A DNA stretch of 64,000 nt from Goleter apudmare HA4340-LM2 (GTDB taxonomy: Bacteria; Cyanobacteriota; Cyanobacteriia; Cyanobacteriales; Nostocaceae). The translations under genes and the position numbers were made by a program. The notes under the pieces were generated by a model. The model did not search any database and had not been told where the DNA came from. It saw only the letters and a program-made list of their open reading frames with translations. The stretch lies in NCBI GenBank assembly GCA_019359495.1, contig JAHHHF010000082.1:1-64000 (forward strand), in the 5' to 3' direction. Below are positions 51,144-61,060 of the stretch, piece by piece (the stretch's first letter is position 1; the number at the start of each line of letters is the position of its first letter).

Positions 51144-54100
51144 ATGGCAATTTTACACGGTAGTTGGTTAGTAAGGAAGCAAAATAGTTGCTTATTTATT
51201 TGGGGAGAAACTTGGCGTTCTTCACAGGTTAATATCGATTCTCATGCCTTGGCAGATATACCATCACACCCATTGGCAATGACGGCAATAGAGTTGCATG
51301 AGTGGTTATGTTCACAAAACATGAAAATCCCTAACTTAACTCAGCAATCTCCAGTGGCGTTAAGTGTTGGACAAGCCTCCAAAAGGGGAGATGCTTCGCA
51401 CAAACTAACACGTAAAAGCGCCAGTGCTAGCGAGATCACTTTACCAATACACTCCCAAATCATTGCTTTACCAACTCATATTTTAGAAAACAGTGAAGCC
51501 GGAACAGACATTTCCCCTGTACATTCTGCTTCTCTAGAAACTGATGCTCTCCAATACCTGCAACCGTGGAAAATTGCAGGTTTTTGTCTTCATCCAGCCA
51601 CAGCTTTTGCATTTCTCTCTTCTCTGCCCTTGAGTGCCGTGAACGGAGAAGATGCATTTTTGGGAGGAGATTTACGGTTTTGGTCGCAGGTTGCTCGTTG
51701 GGGTTTAGACTTAATCTCCCGGTGTAAGTTTCTCCCAACAATCCAACGACAACCAGATGGTTCTATGGTTGCTAAGTGGCAAGTACTCTTAGACAGTGCT
51801 GTCGATAGCACAAGGTTAGAAAAATTTTCCCAATTAATGCCATTGGCTTGCCGCACTGATCAGGGAGAGAGGGAGAATTCCCCACCCCATCATCTGGCAG
51901 TAGATTTCCCCTTACCACCCCAAGAATTACTCTTAGAATTTCTCAACAATACGATAGATGCCCAAGTGCGAAGTATGGTAGGTTCCCAATCCCCATTGGA
52001 AACTAGGATGATGACATCTCTACCAGCTGCGGTGCGGCAGTGGTTGCAAGCTTTAACTGGTGAATCTCCTACAGTCAGTGCAGATCCCGTAGGCATGGAA
52101 CGACTACAGGCGGCACTAAAAGCTTGGATGATGCCCTTGCAATACCAACTGACTTATAAAACTCAATTTCGTACTTGTTTTCAGTTGCGTCCACCAGAGT
52201 CTGAACAAACAGATTGGACATTAGCTTATTATCTCCAGGCTGCAAATAATCCAGAGTTTTTAGTAGATGCTGCAACTGTGTGGCAATACCCAGTTGAGCA
52301 ACTGGTATATCAAAATCGCACAATTGATCAACCACAAGAAACCTTCTTGCGAGGTTTGGGGTTAGCTTCTCGATTGTATCCGGCGATCGCAGCAAGTTTA
52401 GAAACTGAATATCCTCAATCTTGTAACCTCAACCCCATGCAGGCTTACGAGTTTATTAAGTCTGTAACTTGGCGATTTGAAGATAGCGGTTTGGGAGTGA
52501 TTCTGCCTCCTAGTTTGTCAAACCGTGAGGGATGGGCAAACCGTTTAGGTTTGAAAATATCTGCCGAAACACCAAAGCAAAAGCAGGGACGCTTAGGCTT
52601 ACAAAGCTTGCTGAATTTTCAGTGGCAATTGGCAATTGGTGGGCAAACAATCTCTAAAGCTGAGTTTGATCGTTTGGTAGCATTGAATAGCCCTTTGGTA
52701 GAAATTAACGGCGAGTGGGTAGAGTTACGACCCCAAGATATTAAAACAGCTCAAGCCTTTTTTACCTCCCGCAAAGAGCAAATGGCCCTGTCTTTAGAAG
52801 ATGCTTTGCGTCTCAGTAGCGGTGACACTCAGGTAATTGAAAAATTACCTGTAGTGAGTTTTGCAGCTTCGGGGGCATTGGAAGAGTTAATTGGCGCACT
52901 GACAAATAATCAAGCTTTAGCACCTTTGCCGACACCAAAAGGTTTTCAAGGACAGTTGCGACCTTATCAAGAACGAGGTGCTGCTTGGCTGGCATTTCTG
53001 GAACGTTGGGGTTTGGGTGCTTGTCTGGCAGATGATATGGGATTGGGTAAAACCATACAATTTATCGCCTTTTTACTGCACCTCAAAGAACAAGATGCAC
53101 TAGAAAATCCCACACTCCTAGTTTGTCCCACTTCTGTTTTAGGTAACTGGGAAAGGGAAGTTAAGAAATTTGCCCCCAACCTGAAAGTTTTACAATATCA
53201 CGGTGATAAACGCCCTAAAGGTAAGGCATTTATAGAAGCAGTGAAAAAGCATGATTTAGTGATCACCAGTTACTCACTAATTCACCGAGATATCAAATTG
53301 TTGCAAGGCATTACTTGGCAGGCAATTGTTTTAGATGAAGCCCAAAATGTGAAAAACTCCGAAGCGAAGCAGTCACAGGCGGTACGACAATTAGAGTCAA
53401 ATTTTCGTGTAGCCTTGACTGGGACACCAGTAGAAAATAGACTCCAAGAACTGTGGTCTATCTTAGATTTTCTCAATCCAGGATATTTAGGTAATCGGCA
53501 ATTTTTCCAGCGTCGCTTTGCCATGCCCATTGAGAAATATGGTGATACAGCTTCTTTGAGCCAATTGCGCTCTTTAGTCCAGCCTTTTATTTTGCGGCGT
53601 TTAAAAACAGACCGTGATATTATTCAAGACTTGCCAGAAAAGCAGGAAATGACGGTATTTTGTGGACTGACTACTGATCAAGCTGCACTTTATCAAAAAG
53701 TAGTAGAAGCATCTTTATCTGAGATTGATGCTGCCACAGGCTTGCAACGCCGAGGCATGATTTTAGGTTTATTAGTCAAACTCAAACAAATTTGTAACCA
53801 TCCCGCACAATATTTAAAAGAGTCCACATTAGAAAAACATCATTCAGCCAAACTTCAGCGACTAGATGAAATGTTAGAGGAGGTGTTAGCAGAAGGTGAC
53901 GCCTACGGCATTGCTAAGGCAGGACGCGCTTTAATATTCACTCAATTCGCTGAGTGGGGTAAGTTACTTAAACCCCATTTGGAAAAACAACTAGGGCGAG
54001 AAATATTGTTTTTGTATGGTGGCACTAGTAAAAAACAACGTGAGGAAATGATTGATCGGTTTCAACATGACCCCCAAGGGCCACCAATTATGATTCTTTC

Positions 54101-54422
54101 TCTAAAAGCTGGTGGCGTAGGTCTAAATTTAACGCGGGCAAATCATGTTTTCCACTTTGATAGATGGTGGAATCCAGCCGTAGAGAATCAAGCCACAGAC
54201 CGAGTATTTCGGATTGGTCAAACCCGGAATGTACAAGTACACAAATTTGTCTGCACTGGTACCTTAGAAGAGAAAATTCATGACATGATTGAAAGTAAGA
54301 AACAATTGGCAGAACAAGTCGTAGGTGCTGGTGAGGAGTGGTTAACTGAACTAGATACAGACCAACTCCGTAACTTATTGTTACTTGACCGTAATGCAGT
54401 AATTGAAGAAGATACTGAGTAG
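51144..54422 (+). CDS. SNF2-family DNA helicase/translocase
   Basis: 1092 aa. The N-terminal half (residues 1-600) is the SNF2-associated region of bacterial long SNF2 proteins. The ATPase follows: motif I LADDMGLGKTIQFIAF at about 627-642, motif II LDEAQNVKN at about 730, motif III ALTGTPVENRLQELWS, motif IV region LIFTQFAEWG, motif V LSLKAGGVGLNLTRANHVFH and motif VI ENQATDRVFRIGQ at about 1013-1025. These proteins track along duplex DNA and remodel bound proteins. The SWIM gene follows at 18 bp, the common pairing in cyanobacteria and actinobacteria. Possible roles are DNA repair or defence. Confidence 0.92.
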   Translation: MAILHGSWLVRKQNSCLFIWGETWRSSQVNIDSHALADIPSHPLAMTAIELHEWLCSQNMKIPNLTQQSPVALSVGQASKRGDASHKLTRKSASASEITLPIHSQIIALPTHILENSEAGTDISPVHSASLETDALQYLQPWKIAGFCLHPATAFAFLSSLPLSAVNGEDAFLGGDLRFWSQVARWGLDLISRCKFLPTIQRQPDGSMVAKWQVLLDSAVDSTRLEKFSQLMPLACRTDQGERENSPPHHLAVDFPLPPQELLLEFLNNTIDAQVRSMVGSQSPLETRMMTSLPAAVRQWLQALTGESPTVSADPVGMERLQAALKAWMMPLQYQLTYKTQFRTCFQLRPPESEQTDWTLAYYLQAANNPEFLVDAATVWQYPVEQLVYQNRTIDQPQETFLRGLGLASRLYPAIAASLETEYPQSCNLNPMQAYEFIKSVTWRFEDSGLGVILPPSLSNREGWANRLGLKISAETPKQKQGRLGLQSLLNFQWQLAIGGQTISKAEFDRLVALNSPLVEINGEWVELRPQDIKTAQAFFTSRKEQMALSLEDALRLSSGDTQVIEKLPVVSFAASGALEELIGALTNNQALAPLPTPKGFQGQLRPYQERGAAWLAFLERWGLGACLADDMGLGKTIQFIAFLLHLKEQDALENPTLLVCPTSVLGNWEREVKKFAPNLKVLQYHGDKRPKGKAFIEAVKKHDLVITSYSLIHRDIKLLQGITWQAIVLDEAQNVKNSEAKQSQAVRQLESNFRVALTGTPVENRLQELWSILDFLNPGYLGNRQFFQRRFAMPIEKYGDTASLSQLRSLVQPFILRRLKTDRDIIQDLPEKQEMTVFCGLTTDQAALYQKVVEASLSEIDAATGLQRRGMILGLLVKLKQICNHPAQYLKESTLEKHHSAKLQRLDEMLEEVLAEGDAYGIAKAGRALIFTQFAEWGKLLKPHLEKQLGREILFLYGGTSKKQREEMIDRFQHDPQGPPIMILSLKAGGVGLNLTRANHVFHFDRWWNPAVENQATDRVFRIGQTRNVQVHKFVCTGTLEEKIHDMIESKKQLAEQVVGAGEEWLTELDTDQLRNLLLLDRNAVIEEDTE

Positions 54423-54440
54423 AAAAAATTTTTAAATGCT

Positions 54441-55280
54441 ATGACTAATTACACCCTACAAGCAAGTCGTGAATGGTGGTCACAACGGTGGCTAGATTTG
54501 TTAGATGCCTATCGCTTTAAAAAGCGTTTGGAACGTGCGAGAAACTATGCTCGCCAGGGCAATGTTCTGAGCATCGAGTTTAAAGGTGCAAAAGTATTAG
54601 CTAGGGTACAAGGTAGTGAAGCAGAACCTTATAAAGTTTCTTTGTCCTTGGAACCATTTAGTGATGAACAATGGGTTTATGCAATTGAAACCATGTCCCA
54701 AAGAGCTATTTTTGCTGCCAAGTTATTAGCAGGAGAAATGCCACAAAATATAGAAGAAGTTTTTACAACAAATGGGCTTTCGTTATTTCCTTTCACTCTA
54801 GCTGATGTTCACAGTAAATGCTCCTGTCCTGATAAGGCAAATCCTTGTAAACATATTGGTGCAGTATACTATCAATTAGGCGATCGCTTCAGCGAAGACC
54901 CCTTTGTACTGTTTCAATTACGCGGACGTACCAAAGAGCAAATTCTCAGTGATCTCCGCCAGTTACATGGTGCGAGAAGTGAAGTTGCTCCTAATGAAAC
55001 ACCTGATCTTCAACAGTCAATTGCCCATAATCAAAATGCAATTAAAATAGATTCTTTCTTCTGGCAATATAATGAACCACTAGAGTCTTCCTTGGTAGTG
55101 ATTGCACCATCAGGCAGCGAGACAGTATTAGATACATTGGGAGCGATTTCTCTAGGGAAGGAAGAGGAAAATTTAGTCAATTTAACTTCTGCTGAAGTGG
55201 TGATGAAATATTTACATGCGGTTTACCAAGATGTCAGCCAGAAGGCTATCTTAGCAGCAATGAAGGTAGGAGAAGCATAG
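54441..55280 (+). CDS. SWIM zinc-finger protein
   Basis: 279 aa. The SWIM motif C-x-C-x6-C-x-H is Cys127, Cys129, Cys136, His138 (CSCPDKANPCKHIGAV). Flanking segments RARNYARQGNVLSIEFKGAK and YKVSLSLEPFSDEQW are typical of the SWIM partner of SNF2 helicases. It probably guides the helicase to DNA or to a protein partner. Co-transcribed with the SNF2 gene and followed by a strong terminator. Confidence 0.9.
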   Translation: MTNYTLQASREWWSQRWLDLLDAYRFKKRLERARNYARQGNVLSIEFKGAKVLARVQGSEAEPYKVSLSLEPFSDEQWVYAIETMSQRAIFAAKLLAGEMPQNIEEVFTTNGLSLFPFTLADVHSKCSCPDKANPCKHIGAVYYQLGDRFSEDPFVLFQLRGRTKEQILSDLRQLHGARSEVAPNETPDLQQSIAHNQNAIKIDSFFWQYNEPLESSLVVIAPSGSETVLDTLGAISLGKEEENLVNLTSAEVVMKYLHAVYQDVSQKAILAAMKVGEA

Positions 55281-55366
55281 ATTTACTGGTTAAATCCCTC
55301 TCCAACCCTCATTCTACTCTGCTCGTGTTGGGAAACTTACCCACACAAGTGGCTACCCTTGGTAAG

Positions 55367-55395
55367 ATGGTTGTGATCTGTCACAACCATTTTTT
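55367..55395 (+). terminator. Strong intrinsic terminator
   Basis: ATGGTTGTGA (55367-55376), loop TCTG, TCACAACCAT (55381-55390), then TTTTT. A perfect 10-bp stem with a T-run, 87 bp after the SWIM gene. The rest of 55281-55762 is AT-rich with no gene and should hold the MFS gene promoter. Confidence 0.85.
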
Positions 55396-55762
55396 AAATT
55401 AATTTTAATCTCGCTCTTTCTTAGGTAAGATATTTTACCTATGGAAGTTATAAAATAAACTCCCGCAATTGCTCCATAAGCAGAATATCTCTCTATTGAA
55501 ATATTGTGGTGATGGAAAGTTTATGTGAAGAATAATACCTAGATTATCGCTAATATAATCTACATCAATTTAGATGAGCCTGATTGTTTATCAAAACTGA
55601 GCAGACAATCGCCATATTTTAGATTTATCGATAAAGATTAGTCTGAAAATCTTCATCGAAATACTTCTGTGTAACTGTAGAATTATGCTACTTATAATGC
55701 AATTTTGTGGTTGAGATTTGTCCTACAATCACACCACCCACACAAGAAATTAAGACAAAATT

Positions 55763-56956
55763 ATGGTTAAATCTTTCAATTCCCGCCCAGAAATTCTATG
55801 GCGACAAGTTTGGGGATTAGCCACTTTACTGGTAGCGATGATCTTCAGTTGGATGGCATTCGGACTGTATCAGCCAAAAATTTTACAAAAGCTGGAATTG
55901 GCAGACCTAGTAGGTGGTTTGGGGATCATCCAAGGGCTAATTGCCACTTTTATGGAACCTTTGATAGGGGGACTTTCCGATCGCATCCAGCAGCGTTCGG
56001 GTAATCGCTTACCTGTGATTAGTGTTGGGGTTACGTTAGCAAGTTTGATTTTTGTGGCTGTCTCGTTGTTAATAGCACAGAATTTAGAAGGTGTTATGCG
56101 TTGGGTAATACCTGTGCTGATGACTGTTTGGGTGATAGCAATGATGATCTTTCGTGGGCCGGCGATCGCCATGTTAATGCAGTTTACACCTGTAACGGAG
56201 TTACCTCAAGCTAATGCTGTGCTGGTGTTTGTGTTTGGCTTAGTCGGAGCAATAGGCCCATTGTTAAATACATTTCTTAGTAGAGTCGGTGCTCCTGTGA
56301 CTTTTCTTCTAGGAGCGATCGCCTTAGTTATGGCAGCATATATTTTACAGTCATCAATCCCCAATCACGCCTTTAATCCTGCGAGCATTGATCAAGATAT
56401 ACCAAGCACCACTCCGCCAATATTGCTAATTTTGATTTTTATTGTCGGTTTGGGCGCTGGGTTAGAAGTAAATTTATTAATGTCGGTATTCCCTCAAGAA
56501 TTACAAACTCAACTACCTAGTATCACACTAGAATTTATTACTTCAGGTATACTGCTAGTGTCCGCGATCGCCTCAATTCCCTTGGGAGAATGGACTGCTC
56601 AATTAGGTGCTAACAAAGCAATTACACTTGGTTTAGGAGCAATGACGGGCTTAATGGGACTAGCATTATTAAACGATTATGACATTTTAGTCGTCGGTTT
56701 TATACTTGCCTTCGGTATTAGTTTTGGCCTAGTTTTTGTGAGCATGATTCCCTTTGCTTTGGGTAAAGTTCCTCCCCATCAAGCCGGCTTAAGTACTGGG
56801 TTATATTTTGGCGGTAGTGCTGCTGCAACTACCGTGGTGTCAATTCTGAGTCAGCAAATGGGCATAACATCAATTGCGGCATTTTTGTTGGCTGAAGTCG
56901 CTTTTTTTTTAGTAGCTGGATGCATAGTAATTAGCAAAAAAATCCAACTGGCTTAG
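55763..56956 (+). CDS. MFS transporter
   Basis: 397 aa with about 12 hydrophobic segments. The MFS loop between helices 2 and 3 appears as EPLIGGLSDRIQQRSGNRLP (about residues 64-83). Further segments GLGAGLEVNLLMSVFPQEL and FVSMIPFALGKVPPHQAGLS mark the second half. The layout recalls SLC45/GPH-type sugar cation symporters (the GxxSDR...GxRxP loop), but the substrate cannot be read from sequence. It stands alone in its unit. Confidence 0.82.
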   Translation: MVKSFNSRPEILWRQVWGLATLLVAMIFSWMAFGLYQPKILQKLELADLVGGLGIIQGLIATFMEPLIGGLSDRIQQRSGNRLPVISVGVTLASLIFVAVSLLIAQNLEGVMRWVIPVLMTVWVIAMMIFRGPAIAMLMQFTPVTELPQANAVLVFVFGLVGAIGPLLNTFLSRVGAPVTFLLGAIALVMAAYILQSSIPNHAFNPASIDQDIPSTTPPILLILIFIVGLGAGLEVNLLMSVFPQELQTQLPSITLEFITSGILLVSAIASIPLGEWTAQLGANKAITLGLGAMTGLMGLALLNDYDILVVGFILAFGISFGLVFVSMIPFALGKVPPHQAGLSTGLYFGGSAAATTVVSILSQQMGITSIAAFLLAEVAFFLVAGCIVISKKIQLA

Positions 56957-56961
56957 TACTT

Positions 56962-57702
56962 TCATGCTTCTGGATCTATTCCTAATACACGTAATTGTGC
57001 GGTCAGGCGATCTACTTTCTGGTGTTCTTGTTCAGCTTTAGCTACAGCTGCTTCTTCTGGTAATAGCACCAGATTGCCAGAGCGATCGTAAAACCGCAGC
57101 TACACAGCTGTTTCTCTGTCTATGTTTCCTTGCCATGTTCCCAACCAAAAGCCTAAAGTTTCGCTCCACAGCCACCCCTCTTCATTTGCTGCTATGGGTT
57201 GATAACGCAGGTTAGCATCTAACCGCCATCCTTGCAAAGAAGCTGCTTCAAAAGGGTCAAAAATAAAGTAATCCCGTGTGCGGAAAACCCTTTCATAGAT
57301 ATCTTTTTTAATTGTCTTGTCAACTATAGCCGTCGAAGGGGACATTAATTCTACAATTACATCTGGGTAACGACCACCTTCATTCCACACTACCCAGCCT
57401 TGCCTAGAGGTATTGCCATCAACATCCAGCACTACAAAGAAATCAGGTCCACGGAAGTCTTTGTTACGAACCTGAGGGCTATTGTAGTAAATAAACATAT
57501 TGCCACCCGTAAAGAAGTCGTTACGGTCAGCCCAAGCTTGTTCTAACGACCGGATCAGGACATTCATCGCAATGCGGTGGCGATTACTCTCCAAGGGTTC
57601 TCCATCATCAAAAATCAAGTCAGTGGGAGGCATAGGAGGGTTTTCCCAGTCCCAAGATTCTACATTCTGGGAGATTGTCTCTTTTATGGCGTCAGATGTC
57701 AT
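56962..57702 (-). pseudogene. Uma2-family gene cut by an in-frame TAG
   Basis: The open part (57100-57702, 200 aa) is a complete-looking Uma2 nuclease: FRGPDFFVVLDVDGN (motif Asp), YPDVIVELMSPSTAIVDKT (E-x-K-type core) and FRTRDYFIFDPF. A TAG at 57100-57102 ends it, but the same frame continues as LRFYDRSGNLVLLPEEAAVA and a helix (DRLTAQLRVLGIDPEA) to a stop at 56962. The TAG lies where Trp is usual. The lost ~46 residues are the family's C-terminal helical tail, so the nuclease core may still work. Confidence 0.75.
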
Positions 57703-57944
57703 AGTGTGGCTCTCCCTAAAATATGAGCTTAGGATTAGTACATTTATATTAAATTAGAGATAATTTTGTGGTAGTATTTTGGTCAATTATTACTCTAAAT
57801 ACATTTAGAGGCATATCAGTAGTTCGATCATAGCAAGCTGAATCTTATGAGATAATTTTAATTTATATAAATTAGTATAAATGAACTATATTGATAGTGT
57901 GACATCAAAGGAAAAATCGGTGGTTCTATTGGTAAACTCGGTAT

Positions 57945-58739
57945 ATGGCTAGCATTAATACAGGTATAGAGTGGACTGACAAAACCTGGAACCCAACCAC
58001 TGGATGCAACAAAGTGAGTCCAGGTTGCACACATTGTTATGCAGAAGCACTCACCAAACGTTTCGCTAAGAATTTCCCAAATGGATTTGATCTAACTTTA
58101 CATCCAGAACGATTGCAAGAACCATTACACTGGCGCAAGCCGAGCCGCATCTTCGTTAATTCCATGAGTGATCTGTTTCATGAGGATGTGCCTATTTCCT
58201 TCCTTCAGGAAGTTTTTAGTGTAATTCGTCAAACTCCTTGGCATATCTATCAAATACTGACCAAGCGGCACGAACGTTTACTTGAGCTAGCTCCTCAACT
58301 TAATTGGCATGAGAATATTTGGATGGGTGTGTCTGTCGAGAATCAGAACTATATTCAACGTGTTGACTACCTGAGGCAGGTTCCTGCAAAAGTGCGATTT
58401 TTGTCATGTGAACCACTTTTAGGTTCATTAAAGCTCAATTTAACAGGTATTAACTGGGTAATCGTTGGTGGCGAATCGGGACACCGACACCGTGTAATGC
58501 AAGCCGAATGGGTGCGCGATATTAAACATCAAACAAATTCATCTGATGTAGCCTTTTTCTTCAAGCAATGGGGCGGAATCCACCCAAAAGCTTCTGGTAG
58601 ATTGCTTGATGGTCAAATATGGGATGAAATGCCAGAAGCATGGGACAAACACATTAAAAAATGGGGAAGCATTACTATTGCAGCTATTAATAAATCAAAG
58701 AAAGAGAATTTAAATCTTACTGCTTTGGTGGAAAATTAA
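57945..58739 (+). CDS. DUF5131 (phage Gp37/Gp68-like) three-Cys-motif protein
   Basis: 264 aa. WTDKTWNPTTGCNKVSPGCT leads into the three-Cys motif C21-x6-C28-x2-C31-Y, which suggests an iron-sulfur cluster and a distant radical-SAM relation. Other signatures are RIFVNSMSDLFHEDVP, TPWHIYQILTKRHERL, IWMGVSVENQNYIQRVDYLR and FLSCEPLLGSLKLNL. The C-terminal part has WVIVGGESGHRHRVM and FFFKQWGG. Function is unknown. It is half of a conserved two-gene system; its partner TcmP is encoded tail to tail with a 23-bp overlap. Confidence 0.88.
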   Translation: MASINTGIEWTDKTWNPTTGCNKVSPGCTHCYAEALTKRFAKNFPNGFDLTLHPERLQEPLHWRKPSRIFVNSMSDLFHEDVPISFLQEVFSVIRQTPWHIYQILTKRHERLLELAPQLNWHENIWMGVSVENQNYIQRVDYLRQVPAKVRFLSCEPLLGSLKLNLTGINWVIVGGESGHRHRVMQAEWVRDIKHQTNSSDVAFFFKQWGGIHPKASGRLLDGQIWDEMPEAWDKHIKKWGSITIAAINKSKKENLNLTALVEN

Positions 58740-59826
58740 TCCTGACATCGTCTCCAAAGGTGTTTTTTCTTCGACTAGAAGGATATGCTGTGATTTTTCC
58801 TTGAGCCTCTAGCTTCAAAAGTACATCTTTGTAGTTTTTCTTGATATAACGTTTACCAATATGATGTTGCTCGTAAACCTCTATCATTTTCATATTCTGA
58901 CCAGCAAACTCATCCATTAACATATTTTCTAGCTCATCCAGTGGGCGTGAAAGCTCAAATAATAGAGGCTGAATCATCGTGGCTGAGTTATATTCAAAAG
59001 ATGGTACACCTTGTTCTGTACCAGAACTTTCTTTTGCCATAATCTCTTTCATGATTGAATATCCCAGCACATTTTTAGATACAAAAATAAGATGATGACT
59101 AGTACGATTACCTTTTGAGTTTTTAAACCTGAATGGCAGAGAGTAATTACCACCTATTTCTTTTAGTGCTTGGCAAATAGCCTCTACGATAGTTAACTCA
59201 CGCTCAAAAGGTTGTAAGGGTTGCAACTGTTCTTGAAGACTATTTGCTCGTTCTTGTCCAAAAAGCGAATTCATGTGTTCCTTGACGGCAGTGTTATTTA
59301 ACCCCATGTTAATACGGTTGTAGTTAAAGAAAAATAAGCAGTCACATCCCCAATTCATTATGACTGAGCCAATAAGTCGAATCGATAATCCTTTGTAACC
59401 CCAAGGGTCTATAAAAAATAGTGTAGGGACTAACTTAATTTTTTCAAATGCCTGGATGATTTCTTCTCCAACCTCCTTGTTTAAGATTACTGGTTTGTTA
59501 CTCAAGTTGTTTATACCAGGTAGAGAGTTGATTACCAGTTGCAGTGATTGAATATTGTTTAAGTCTTTATCATTAAAAATAGTTACTAACATTCTGCTCA
59601 TATCTGGATCAGCAATAGCACGTTCTAAGATAAGTAATGGTGTAGATTTAGAACCATCCTTATAGCGCCCTGGTTCAGAAAATAAATCAATATACGCAAT
59701 TTTTGCACCTCGTTTCTTTGCCTGCGGAATGATAACCTTAGCCCATGCCCAAAAGTATTTAGCAACTATCGTAGCCTTAACCTGAGAATTTTCTGTAGAC
59801 TCATCAAAAAAAGAGTTTTCACTCAT
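58717..59826 (-). CDS. Three-Cys-motif partner protein (TcmP family)
   Basis: 369 aa. The N-terminal region has TIVAKYFWAWAKVIIPQAKK and AYIDLFSEPGRYKDGSKSTP; further on are LVTIFNDKD, PTLFFIDPWGYKGLSIRLIG (the DPxGxKG core) and DCLFFFNYNRINMGL. These are the marks of TcmP proteins, which accompany three-Cys-motif DUF5131 proteins; the DPWG motif and flanking strands hint at a nucleotide or SAM-binding Rossmann-like fold. A helical winged-helix-like C-terminus (YIKKNYKDVLLKLEAQGKIT) is present. It converges on its partner, so the two mRNAs are complementary at their 3' ends. Confidence 0.85.
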   Translation of the reverse strand: MSENSFFDESTENSQVKATIVAKYFWAWAKVIIPQAKKRGAKIAYIDLFSEPGRYKDGSKSTPLLILERAIADPDMSRMLVTIFNDKDLNNIQSLQLVINSLPGINNLSNKPVILNKEVGEEIIQAFEKIKLVPTLFFIDPWGYKGLSIRLIGSVIMNWGCDCLFFFNYNRINMGLNNTAVKEHMNSLFGQERANSLQEQLQPLQPFERELTIVEAICQALKEIGGNYSLPFRFKNSKGNRTSHHLIFVSKNVLGYSIMKEIMAKESSGTEQGVPSFEYNSATMIQPLLFELSRPLDELENMLMDEFAGQNMKMIEVYEQHHIGKRYIKKNYKDVLLKLEAQGKITAYPSSRRKNTFGDDVRINFPPKQ

Positions 59827-60098
59827 AGCTGATCTTGTAAATTAAGTGTTTGAGTAGTTATTAGAACATGTGTAGGGGTAAAATACAACTGTAGATTATG
59901 TATATTTACTAGGTAAAACCGTGTTTTTTTTATCGTTACCATTCAGAATGAGAGGTTTTTAGCAATTAACAAGTATAAATACATACAAAAGCTAGCAAAC
60001 TTCATGAACTTTTGAAGAAGTTACGGCGATCGCCACAGGCAAAAGGAGGATTTTTCGTTAGGCTATAGACGCTATAATCAAGAGCCGTTGAATGTCTT

Positions 60099-60929
60099 AT
60101 GCACTGGTTGTTATCTGGACCGTTAAGCACACAAAAATTGACGGTTAAGATTGCAGACTTGCCTGCACATCTACAAGGTCAGAAGCTAGTGCAGATGTCA
60201 GATTTTCATTACGATGGTTTGCGATTGTCAGAAGACATGTTAGAACAAGCGATCGCAGTTAGCAACCAAGCTAACCCCGATTTAGTTCTCTTGACAGGTG
60301 ACTACGTAACCACCAGCCCGGAACCGATTCACAAGCTGGCGCTACGTCTGCAACATCTCCAAAGTCGTGCTGGCATTTATGCCATATTGGGAAACCACGA
60401 TATCCGCTATAAACACTCAAAAGCCGAAATTACTACAGCCTTCAACAAAATTGGGGTTCACGTCTTGTGGAATGAAATCGCCTATCCACTGGGAAAAGAA
60501 TTGCCATTAGTAGGACTAGCTGATTTTTATTCACCAGCATTTAATCCCGCCCCAGTGATGAATCAACTAGACCCGACCACCCCCCGCATTGTTTTATCCC
60601 ACAATCCTGATACAGCAGAGATATTACAAACATGGCGAGTGGATTTGCAACTGTCTGGTCATACTCACGGTGGTCAAATCGTGATTCCAGGAATCGGCCC
60701 AGCAGCATTTTATTACAGAAAGATAGTCCGAGGAATACCTAAAAAAGTCCGCCGCCGGATTCCATGTCTGCGGCGTGATTACTCTGTAGTACGTCATTGG
60801 GAATGGGCACAGGGTTGGCATCGGATTGGCAATAATCAACTATATGTCAATCGTGGCTTGGGAACTTATCTGCCAGGACGTTTATTTTGTCCGCCAGAAG
60901 TTACCGTGTTCACCCTACAAAGCGAGTAG
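60099..60929 (+). CDS. Calcineurin-like metallophosphoesterase (YaeI-like), copy 1
   Basis: 276 aa. The five metallophosphoesterase blocks are complete: MSDFHYDG (D-x-H), LLTGDYVT, GNHDIRY, LSHNPDTAEI and SGHTHGGQIV. The first helix is not hydrophobic, so the enzyme should be cytoplasmic or loosely membrane-bound. It would hydrolyse phosphomonoesters or diesters (lipid-type substrates in some YaeI relatives). The closing NRGLGTYLPGRLFCPPEVTV is typical. It is one of two tandem paralogues. Confidence 0.9.
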   Translation: MHWLLSGPLSTQKLTVKIADLPAHLQGQKLVQMSDFHYDGLRLSEDMLEQAIAVSNQANPDLVLLTGDYVTTSPEPIHKLALRLQHLQSRAGIYAILGNHDIRYKHSKAEITTAFNKIGVHVLWNEIAYPLGKELPLVGLADFYSPAFNPAPVMNQLDPTTPRIVLSHNPDTAEILQTWRVDLQLSGHTHGGQIVIPGIGPAAFYYRKIVRGIPKKVRRRIPCLRRDYSVVRHWEWAQGWHRIGNNQLYVNRGLGTYLPGRLFCPPEVTVFTLQSE

Positions 60930-61060
60930 TTGAGCATCAAGATTAAAAACTATTTATCAATCTTATTGAGATTTTCTGACAGAAGTTATGGCAATTATGC
61001 AAGATAGATTTTGATTTTTGGTAAGCTGTAAGCGCTGCTATGAGGAGTGTCTGTTAAGCT

